A stretch of DNA of 64,000 nucleotides from Verrucomicrobiaceae bacterium (lineage in GTDB: Bacteria; Verrucomicrobiota; Verrucomicrobiia; Verrucomicrobiales; DEV007): assembly GCA_004211885.1 (NCBI GenBank), contig SHBV01000012.1, forward strand, positions 1 to 64,000. The letters run 5' to 3'. Each line of letters begins with the position of its first letter. The stretch's first letter is position 1. Positions 45,075 to 57,000 of this stretch are shown here, in pieces. The notes beneath the pieces were generated by a model. The model searched no databases and was not told where the DNA came from. It was given only the letters and a program-made list of their open reading frames with translations. The position numbers were made by a program, and so were the translations under genes.

Positions 45075-48000
45075 CTAACCTTTTATGCTGGTGGATCCAG
45101 AACTGGACTGCCCACGAAATTTCTCTACAGCTTCGTCAGTAACAAAATAACTCTGCATTTGCAAACGGGACGGGGCAAGCCCTAATCCATTAATAAATTC
45201 ATAATGAGAAAGTGCTTCAGCGTCTGTGAATTTTCCCAAAGTGACTCCTACTCCAGAATCCATCTCGGTAAAAATACTAGCTAAAATACATCCGGTCATC
45301 TCTCTGGAATCTCTAATGATAATGGATTGCATTTTTTCAGGATTAATAATTTCGAGCATTTCTTCAGCTACTCTCGGCAAATAAATAACTTCTTCAATTG
45401 GTTTCCCCAAACGCAATTGTCCTCCTGAAGTAAAAATCAAGTCCCCATTCTGTTCTACCCTCCGAGCCGCATCAATCACACTAAATGAACTAGGGAACGA
45501 ATAATCAACGATCATGGTTCCGGATCGAACCTTATCAATATCAATTATATTTGGAATGTTCGAGACCGCTATAATTAACTCAGCCTCATAAACCTTATCA
45601 GATAGCTTAGTATCACAAGAACATATATCAATTTCCCCCGAAAAGCCGCTCGCCAAAAGCTGATCCTGAAATTCTTTGAGCCGGTCCCCTTGTTGATAAA
45701 GGTCTGACATGATAATGCCACGAGGATGAGGTAAAACATCCAGCATCAAGTCAAGCGTGCCCTTACCCATCGAACCCAACCCGATGAAAGATACTCTCAG
45801 TTCAGACATATTACTGCCCGAACGAGCGAGAATTCCCTCAACCGATTTTATAATTGTTGCACAGCGAGTTGCATTGCCAGTCGTAACAATTGGCAAAGTA
45901 ACCTCTTCATCATTCTCCCTCATCCAATTAATCACATCCAAACCATCTTGAGTAATTAATGGAAGAATGCCTGTGAGGGATACTTTGCTTGCTCCCAATT
46001 CTGCAGATAAGCGTAGCCCGTCCATAATAATTGATCTAATTGAATTGGAATCATTGTACAGATCCGACTCGGCAATCGGCAACATGACAAGCCCTATAGT
46101 CCCCCATTCTGTCTTATAGGAGTTAGTCAATCTCGCTTTATTGCCAAACCAATCTTTAATCAACTCTGCTTTACTCAAACCAGTCACCTGCATGAATGAC
46201 TCAGGAATATAAGAAAGAGCAACGGCATCAAGATTAGGGAAAGATTCCGTTTCCTGATTATCAATGAATTGGAAAGAAAGGTATTCAGTATCAAGATCCT
46301 CTCCACTAGGTAACAATTCAGGAACATCTTCCATAAATGCGGGAGAATCGACAAACTGAGCAAACTTTTCAATTGTCGGAAATCTGAAAAACACTTCTAA
46401 AGGAATCTCTTTCTGCAAAGCATTAGATATCCTAGAAATAATTCTAACTGCCAGCAAAGAATCACCTCCCATATCAAAAAAGTTATCCTTGATTCCTACT
46501 GTAGGGTTATCAAAAGCATCAGAAAAAATCTCAGTGATTTTTGTCTCTGTGATTGTTCTTGGGGGAATAAAATCATGATTCAACCGGATGTTTCCGGATT
46601 CAGGAGCAGGAAGTGCCATGCGATCAATCTTCTTATTAGGCGTTAAAGGCAATGCTTCCAGATTAACGAAATATGCAGGCACCATCACTCCCGGCAACCG
46701 ATCGCGTAGGTGCTCCTTAATACTATTTAATAAATCATTGGAAAATTCTGATTCTAAAACAAAATAAGCCACGAGAGCTTCTCCACCTGGTAAATCATCA
46801 CGTTTAACGACAACAGAAGAACTCACTTCCTCATGGTCGGTCAGAGCAAATTCAATCTCACCTAACTCTATACGGAAACCTCTCAGTTTTGTCTGAAAAT
46901 CAATTCTCCCGAGACATTCAAGCGCCCCGTCAGATCGCCACCTACCCAGATCTCCGGTTCTGTAGAGTCTTTGAAATCCCTGACCAGGAATTTCAACTTC
47001 AATGAAACGTTCATTGGTCAATTCTTCTCTCCGTCGATAACCCCTCGAAAGACCAGCTCCCCCTATGCAAATTTCACCAACAAATGAAACAGGTTGAATA
47101 TTGTTATTATCATCAAGAATATAAATATTTGTATTAGAGATAGGCTTTCCAATGCTTAATTTCTCTTCACCAGGAAGGACCCTTATACAAGTGGACCAGA
47201 CCGTTGTCTCAGTCGGGCCATACATGTTCCATACCTCATCGGCGCTGTTAACGAGAAAATCAGCCAAATCTCTAGGCATGGCTTCACCTCCACATAAGAT
47301 TTTGAGTCCATTTCTTCCTTCCCATCCGCTTTCCATAAGAATCCTCCAAGTAGCTGGAGTCGCCTGCATAATGGTCACCGAATGTTCATTAAGCAGTCTT
47401 GAGATGCGTCTCCCATCTCTGGAATCCTCTCTTGTCGCAATGACAACCTGAGCGCCTGTAATCAGCGGTAAGAAAATTTCAAGTACTGAAATATCGAATG
47501 ATAGAGTCGTTAGAGCCAAAAGACGATCCAGCCTAGTAATTCCAGGAATCTTTCGCATCGAAATTAGAAAATTTACCGCTGCAGAATGGGTAATCTCAAC
47601 CCCCTTCGGATCTCCTGTCGACCCTGACGTGTAAATAACATATGCTAAATTATCGGCATTAAATTTGGGGAAAGTAACAGGATTTATATTTTCTGCACAT
47701 TCCTCAACTCGAAAAACATCAACCAAATCTGGAGGCGCTAAATGATGCGTTTCGGCAGAAACAAATAGTAATGAACAACCCGAATCATTCAACATTTTTT
47801 GAATCCTATGAAGAGGATAATCAGGGTCAATCGGTACATAATGCGCTCCGGATTTTAGAACTCCTAACATAACAGCAACCATCAGCGCGTTCCTTTCAAT
47901 CATAATGGCAACGGAATGATCCGTCCCAATTCCCCGATCAATCAGATTCCCTGCTACATTATGCGCCAACTTTTCGAGTTCCGCATAAGTAATCTCCTGT

Positions 48001-51000
48001 TCACTTAAACGAACAGCAATTGCATCTGGAGTTTTAATCGCCTGTTCTTCAACTAGATGATGAATGCCTTTATCTTTTGGATAATCGGACTCAGTGGAAT
48101 TCCATGAAGAAATAATCATTTCTGATTCTTCTTGGCCCAACAATTCCATCTCAGAAATCTTAATGCCTGGATCCTCTGTCACATTTTCCAGTAAAAGAGA
48201 AAAAGTTTCGCTTAGTTTCTCAATCGTTTCTAATTTGAATAAATCTTTATTGTATTGCCAGCAGCCAAAGATCTGGCCGCCACTCTCCTCAATTACAAGC
48301 GTAATTTCAAATTGAGCCTGACGTAAATTGAGATCAATGGTCTCCACGGTCATATCTCCAACTGAAAATTGATGTCCTCCCTTTCCTATCAGAAAAACGG
48401 CGATCCCTTGTTCATCAATGCCAGGCACGCGCTCCATGGCAAAAGAGATTTGGAAAAGCGGTGACCTTGCCGGGTCACGCTGCATCTTCAAATCATTGAT
48501 AATCCATGAAAATGGATAATCTTGATTTTCAATAGCTCCATTCACTGATCCTGATGTGCGATCTAAAAAGTCGATGAAACTAGGATCATCATGAGCCCTG
48601 CTCCGCAAAGGAGCCATATTGACAAAATACCCAAGCATATCGCCGAGTTCTTTTTGGTTTCGTCCGGCCATCGGACTGCCAACTACAATGTCATCCTGAT
48701 CACAATAACGATGGAATAATGCATTATAAGCAGCCAGCATAGTGGTATAAAGCGTCGTATTCTGGCTCTGTGCTAAATCCAAAACTCTTGAAGCTAGATC
48801 ATCCTCAAGCATAAAACTGAATCTTCCCCCATTGAAGGTTTGAACGTTTGGACGTGGATAATCCGTTGGAAGATCAAGGTAAGTGGGCGCGCCTTCAAGA
48901 AATGAAAGCCAGTACTCGGATGCTCGAATCTTGTAAGATCCTGAAAGATTATTTTCCTGCCAATTAACGTAGTCCTGATAGCTATATTCTATCGGGTCAT
49001 GATTAGGAACTTTTCCAGACTTAATAGAAAAATAGCTTTCTATTAAATCATTCATCAACAAAGAAACAGACCATGCATCAGAAATAATGTGATGCATTGA
49101 TAATAAAACTATATGTGAACTTTGATCATTCTTGAAAAGTTCCAACCTAATAACAGGACCATTCTCCAAATCGAAAGGTAATTCAGCATGCTTTTCAATG
49201 AGCTTTTTAATCTGCCCCTCAGTCATCTCTGATGCATCATGTTCCCTAAAATCAATTGTCTTCCCACGCTCTATCCGCTGAACAGGATCTCCATTAACTT
49301 GATGGAAAGTGGCACTCAACATAGGGTGTCGTTCAAATAGGGTCCTGAAAGCAGTCTCCATGGATTCAATATCGACTAGAGGAGTGAGTTTGGAACTGAA
49401 GACCAAATTATACGCGGCACTTTCAGGTGAAAGTTGATACAAAAACCACAGAGATTTTTGTCCCTCAGAGAGAGGAAATTCCGTTAACTCTTTACCAGCC
49501 CTTTCGAATGGAACTATATCACCTGACAATGAATTTCCGACCGATGACTGCTCAGAATGATTTTCATCTTCTGAAAGAATCTGCTCAAGAATATTACCAG
49601 CTAACTCTCTTATATTTGGACCATTCAAAACACTCCCCATCGGCAGATTGATTCCAAGCTCAGACTCCATTCTATTCATAAGCTCAATCGCCATAAGAGA
49701 GTCTAACCCGATATTGGTTAGTGCCGTGTCACGATCAACCTTAGCCACCTCAGTACCAAAAACATTTGCCACTTGGCCTGCAATGAACTCTTCAAGTATT
49801 CTCAACCTTTCTTCACCCTGAGCAGCTAAGACCTGAGGGCGAACAGATCCTCCCGATCCCCTTTCTGAAATTTTCTGTACTACTTTGCTATATAGTGGAG
49901 CCACTGAAAGCGCGGGGCTAAGTTTAACTAATTGTGCCCAATCAACTACCGACGCAACGACCTGTGCATTTGATTTCGGCAACAACAGTGACATCACATG
50001 CTGAGTATCTAGCATCTTATATGGCTTCATCCCCAACTTGTTCAGGTAAGCAGCCGTTTTCTGATTACGCTCCACAAATCCGGCTCCAATTAATGCTCCC
50101 CAGTTAATAGTTAATGATGGTAGGCCTCTCGCGTGGCGATAATGTGATAATGCATCTAGAAATGCATTTCCTGCATTATAATTGGCCTGCTTAACTGCAC
50201 CAATGACTGCAGAAAACGAGGAAAATTGAATAAAATGATCTAATTCAATATCTTTTGTAACCTGATGAAAATTCCAAGCCCCTAACATTTTTGGATAAAG
50301 AACTTTATTAAAACATTCCTCATCCATTTCATTCATGAACTGATCATCGATGACCATTGCCCCATGAATTATGCCTTTTATTGGGGGGAGATCTGAACTT
50401 ATCTCTCCCATAATCCGTTTCACATCTTGGAGCGAAGTCACGTCAGCTCTGCAATCCATAACCTGCTTACCTATTGATCTTAAATACTCAATATCTTCCA
50501 AAACAGATTGATCCCTAGCACCGCTACGACTGACGAGAGCCAGATGGCAGGCACCGTTCCGGACCATCCATTTGGCTAATTCGAAACCAAATCCGCTCAT
50601 GCCTCCAGTAATCAAATAGGTTACATCTGTCTTAAACAAATTTCCTTCCTGAGTACATGGAGCAACAAAGATTGAATCGCAATCAAAGCTAAGCACATTC
50701 TTGCCAATGTGTTTGCCTTGAGCCATAAAACGAAAAGCCTGAGCAGCTTCTGTTATAGGAAAAACAGTATGCTCTAAGGGGGAATATTCGCCGCAATCAA
50801 ATCTCTTAGCCAGTTCAGCAAACATGCCTTCCACATAATCCGGTCTATCCTGCAAATGTTGTGCGAGATCGACAACAAAATAAGAAATATTATTACGCAG
50901 TTGCTGAAGCCCAATCTTTGAGTCGTTATAAACATCCACCTTACCAATCTCAATGAAACGACCGAAAGGGCTCAATACTGAAAATGACTTTGGAATGAAA

Positions 51001-54000
51001 TCACCTGCAAGAGAATTAAGCACACAATCAACACCAGCATCATTTGTTATCTTTAGTATCTCATCAGCAAATGATAGTGATCTTGAATCCAATGCATGGT
51101 GTACTCCTAGCTCAAGAAGCAACTCTCGCTTTTCAGGAGTTCCAGCAGTCGCAAAAATTTTCAATCCTAATTGGCGGGCAATTTGAATTGCAGCCATTCC
51201 TACTCCTCCCGTACCCGCATGGATAAGAACACTCTCCCCCTCTTTCATACGGGCCAGTTCGTTTAAGCTGTAATGAGCAGTTAAAAAGACAGTCGGCAGT
51301 GTAGCCGCCTCCTCAAAAGTCATTGAATCGGATTTCTTGAAAAGCATCTTCTCACTGACTGTAACAAATGATCGGAATGAATATGGAGCCATACCAACAA
51401 CCTCATCACCTACAGAAAAATTCTTAACCTTCTCACCTGCTCTGACAACGATCCCTGAAAAATCATCACCCAACCATTTCAGATCAATCGGGTTGCCGGG
51501 ATACATACCCAATGCCTTCATGACATCCCGAAAGTTAATTCCTCCGGCCTTAATTAAAACTTCAACCTGATCTGGATCAGGTGAGCACCGGATTGTCTCA
51601 TTCAAAGACAAATTAGTTAAAACTCCAGGAGAATTAATCTCTAGCCTGAAAGGAATCACCGATCCATCCGGCAAAATGGCTTCAGTCAAACGGTCAGTTT
51701 GCTCTTCAGTTTTAATCGGACATAACCGGTTCACATATCTAACTCCATCCCGATAAGCAATCTCATTCTCTTCATCGGATAGGATAAATTCTTCATAAAT
51801 GTCATATGATTCGGATCCAAAATTCCCTTCATCAATATCAATATGTTTCCACTGGAAATCAGGATGCTCGCCCCTCGCCACGCGAATGACCCCGACCATA
51901 GAAGACATTGCTATCCCATGAATCATATCACCTTCTCTAACGCGTATGACGCCACGAGTTATTATTAATACTTTCGGAATTACCTCAAAATCTATCGATG
52001 ATAACGTTTTGACTAATTCAAGCAGATGCACAGACCCACTTCTCTGAGCATTAATTAAATCATCTTCCGAAAGATTCCCATCTGATGGCACTGATTCTGA
52101 ACCGAACGCATGAATAATGGCACCTACTCGAGAAACACTCTTAACCGATTCGCTAATATCCTGATCAGGTGAAATCCTTATGGCCTGATCAAACTCATCA
52201 CTGAAACATTCAGATAACTCGTCAAAAAAAGCACCATCGTCAGCAAAAATGATTAGCGTACCTTTCTTGTTCAAATCATCAGAGCCATATAGATCCCTAT
52301 CCTCATCCTTAGGATTAATCTCTCCAGTTAATGGTGAAGGGCCTCTTCGTGCCATAAAAGCAGTCTGACCCGACTCATTGGGATCAGGCGTGTTCACAAA
52401 TGATACCACATCCTCGTAACCGCAACTTAATATCAAATTTTCCCACTCTTGACGGTTCAACAATGCCGAATTAGGCCTCAGATCAATATCAGTGTATTGC
52501 CACCAACCCTTGAGCAACCCAAAGACAAGGTCCAGTGCACTACGAGAACGTGTCACTTCTAAAAAAATGAGTATCCCATCATCTGACAGGCAGCACTTTA
52601 ACTGTTCAAGTGTATTCCTAAGATCAGAAGTAGCATGAATTACATTGGATGCTAAAACTAAATCAAAAGATTGAAGGGCGATCCCCTGATCTTTTGGGGA
52701 TTTTTCTATATCAAAAATACAATAATCCACTGACGAATTTTCAGTAAATTCCTTCTTGGCCTCAGCGATGAAAGCCTGACCAGTGTCAGAAAATGTATAA
52801 TCAATTTTATTAGGTGATAATTTTTCCAGAACGCTTCGGGTCAAGGATCCTGTCCCTGCACCAACTTCAAGGATCCTGACAGCGCGCCCATCCGGAACAC
52901 CTTCAATGGCTTTGTGAACCGCGACGGAAATCATTTCATTATTAGCAGGAAAATCAGCACCATTAATATAAAAAGATTCAAGCAGTTCAGAGGATCCTTT
53001 CGGAAAAAGAACTTCAAGAGCATCAGCTTCTCCAGAAAGCACTTCAGTGATCCTCGGCCAAACAAGATGATAAAGATCAAGGTCAGCCTTTAGATCTGGA
53101 TGCTTAATCCTCAGATCATCCAATTGCCGGACCACATCTATGCTGTTCATGCACCGTATAACTCTCCATTCTCCTTGACCCAATTCTTCCAGAGGACCTT
53201 CAACTGATAACGCCTTCAATTGAGCTTCAACCAAACGCTCATGGTCCAGAGAAATACCTAACTCTTCGATGATTTGTCCCGTAGTGTAAACAGAGTCAGG
53301 ATCAGGATTCCATCCCAGCTCCTTTAATGAGCTTTCAAAACAGAGCTGCGCCAAAGCGTCAACCTCTTGAACGAATTTGTTATAATAAGACGCAAGATTA
53401 TATCTTTCATACCTCTCATTGTTTTCAGCATCAACCTCTTCAATGACATGATCGAAATTCGTAAATGCTATTTTCTCTCGGACCCGACTACCTTTTAGAC
53501 GCTTAGGTTCCCATGAGAATTCGTAAAAAGAATTATTAATAGCTTCTATTTCCTCATCTTTTTGATCAATTCTTTCAACACAAAAACCCAAGACATCGGC
53601 AACTCTCTTTCCCTCCTCATTCATGACAATAATATCAGCCACGACACTCTCACCGTCATCAAATGTAACCAGAGCATGTGCCCATAACTTATCTGGAAGG
53701 ACATTTCCGTACCGTTGCACCCTACGGATAGAGGAAGGAAGATAAAACTTTTGACCAGCTCTCGATCCTTCCGGAATCACCTGTGCACCTTTGAGTGCAT
53801 GGAAACAAGCATCAAGAACGGCAGGATGAAAATGATAATCTGAAAGTGTATCAACTAATGATTCCGGCACTTTAATTTCCGCAACCGATTCATTAGGTTT
53901 ACTCCAAACATTAATGAGTTGGCGAAAATTTGGACCAAACTGATAGCCGGCCTTATCATACTCTTTATAATAATCCTCATGCGTTGAATGCTTTTCCATC

Positions 54001-57000
54001 CTGGCCTTGACACAACTGATGGCTTCATCAAAAGGAGCCGGTTCTGCAAGCACCCTTCGGATCAGTCCCTGCGCATTGAGATCCCAAACCTTACCCTCAT
54101 CAGTGGACGAATATACTGAAAATGATTTTTGCGATGCATTAAAGATCACACGCACCGTAGGAACATTCTTATCTGAAATAAAGAGCGCCTTCTCTGTTTT
54201 CATAGATTCCACCGCATAAGAATCATCAGGGAACAGATTCCCAGCTACTGCGAGACCTATCTCCGCATAACCTGCAGCCGGAAAAATAATACTGTCCCAG
54301 AAACAATGATCCTGAAGATAATCATGCTCTCTAGGGTCTAGAAGAAACTCCCAACAAGGCTCAGGAAATCTTTGTCTTAATCCAAGCAAAGGATGGTCTA
54401 TAGTTTGTAATCGATGCCTGAAAGATTGATCACATTCCATCCAAAACCTTTCATGGTTCCATGCGCACTTAGGAACACTCACTACTTTGCCCGAACTCTG
54501 ATTGATAGAAGCCCAATCAATCTCCACACCCTCTATATGAAGCCTAGCTAAATTTCCAAGAATAGTTTTCGTTTCTCTTTCTTTGCGATTGAGAGAGCAA
54601 AGGACAGCACAATCCCTTTCAAGGGATCCAATAGAATCAGCAATCGGACCAGCAAGTGCAGGGTGCGGACCTAGTTCGAGAAAAAGCTCAGAACCATCAT
54701 TGGATAATGACTGGATAGCTGAAGAAAAAAGAACAGGTTCTCTTACATTGCGCCACCAATAATAATTATCTAAATCATCACCCTCGAAAAGATCACCGGT
54801 AACAGTTGAGTAAAATGGAACCTTGGAGCTATTTGCAGAAATTTCCTTAAGAGCATCTAAAAGACCATCCTTAATGGGATCCATCTGATGAGTATGAAAG
54901 GCATAATCAATACGAAGCCATCTCACAAAAATTCCATCCCCTTCAATTCTTTTTATGATTTCTTCTAAAGTCTCGGTGTCCCCAGCAAGAGTGACCATAG
55001 CAGGTCCATTTACAACAGCCAACTGAACCTCAGACTCTTTGCCTTCAATTATCTGTTCTGCCTGAGATTTGGACAATCCGACAACAGCCATCCTACCCTT
55101 TCCGCCAGTCTTATTTTGCAAATAACTTCGGTGGTAGATTACCTTAACCGCATCTTCAAGGCTGTATATACCTGCTACATATGCGGCAGCCACTTCACCC
55201 ACACTATGCCCGACAACTTTCTTAGGTAAGACTCCCCAAGTTTTCCACAGTTCAGCCAAAGCAACCTGCAAAGCGAAAATAGCGGGCTGGGCGACATCTG
55301 TCCGGTCAATTCTTGATGTTTCCTCTTTAGAATTCATTTCTTCGACCAAGGACCACCCCGTCAAAGGTTCTAATATCGAATCAATTTGTTGAATCTTTTT
55401 GCGAAAAACGGGCTCATCCTGAAAAAGTTCCTGCCCCATTCCCCACCACTGAGCGCCCTGACCAGTGAACACAAATACAGGATCGCTATTAGTAACAGAA
55501 CATTTCCCAGTTATGCATTCCGGAGATTCTATACGATTTAATATCCATGATTTTAAATTCGATCTTATTGATTTGTGGTCGTGACCAATAACGACCATTC
55601 TCTCATCAAGATTCTGACGATTTAAACCTACCGAAGTACAAATTTCATTAATTGGAGCAGAATCCTCATTAAGAAAATCGCAATACGATTTAGCGGCACA
55701 CTCAAGACCCGATTCACTATTCCCGCTAATTTTTAATAAAAATGGGCGACTAAGTAACTTTCTGAAAGGCTCCTCAGCTCTCAAGTGTTCTTCATTTTTT
55801 ACTGCCTCAAGAACGACATGAGCGTTGGTCCCTCCAAACCCAAAAGAATTCACAGCACTAACAGGAAGAAACTCACCCTTAGATGGTATGGGCATATTCT
55901 CCATAGGCACCTTCAACTTCAAATCTTTAAAAGGAATGTTAGGGTTTGGAGTCTCGTAATTAAGATTCTTCGGAACTTGCCGATGATGCAAAACTAATGC
56001 AGCCTTAATGAGCCCCGCAATCCCAGATCCAGATTCCAAATGGCCTATATTTGATTTTACAGATCCTATGATGCATTTTTCAGATTCTGATCGGCCCTCA
56101 CAAAGAACTTCTCCAAGCGCTCTCGTCTCGATCGGGTCACCTACAGGTGTACCAGTGCCATGAGCTTCCATGTAACCAACTCTGCTAGGATCAATACCGG
56201 CTTGCGCGTAAGCTTGACGCAACATAGCAGCTTGCGATTCCTTCCCAGGAACAGTCATCGAAGATGTGTTGCCGTCCTGATTTACTACCGCAGCCCTGAT
56301 CGTAGCATAAATACGGTCACCGTCCTTATGAGCGCGAGCAAGAGGCTTAATAAGAATCATACCTGCACCTTCACCTCTCACATATCCGTTAGCACGGGCA
56401 TCAAAAGCAAAGCACTGACCGCTCGGTGAAAGCATTGACGCTTTGGAAAAGCCAATTGAACTGTCAGGCATTAACAATGCATTAACTCCACCAGCAAACG
56501 CAGCATCACATTCTCCACTCCAAATACTCTTACAGGCAAGGTTAACCGCCACGAGAGCAGAAGAGCATGCCGTATCAACAGAGATGGAAGGGCCTTTTAA
56601 ATCATAGAGATAACTGATACGATTGGAAGCGATTGATAATGTGCTACCAGAGTTTGTATGAACATCAATGTCTGATTCCCCCATCATCTGAATGGAGCCA
56701 TACTCATTAGAAGATATACCCACATAAACACCAGTAGCGGAACCCCTCCAGTTCATAGGCTTTTCTCCAGCATCCTCAAAAGCTTCCCAAGTAAGCTCAA
56801 GTAACCAGCGCTGTTGCGGATCCATGCGCTGAGCTTCTCTGGGAGAAATACCAAAAAAAGATGCGTCAAATTTATCCACATCCTCTATGAAACCTCCCCA
56901 CTTAGTTATCATTTTAATGGGAACTGAACTGTCAGCATGATAGTAACGGTCCACATCCCATCGATCATCGGGGACTTCCTCAATTCCCGATTTTCCCTCG

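Noticed and set aside
56872..56880. Perfect DnaA box TTATCCACA
   Set aside because: It is a single copy inside the KS coding region and far from dnaA.
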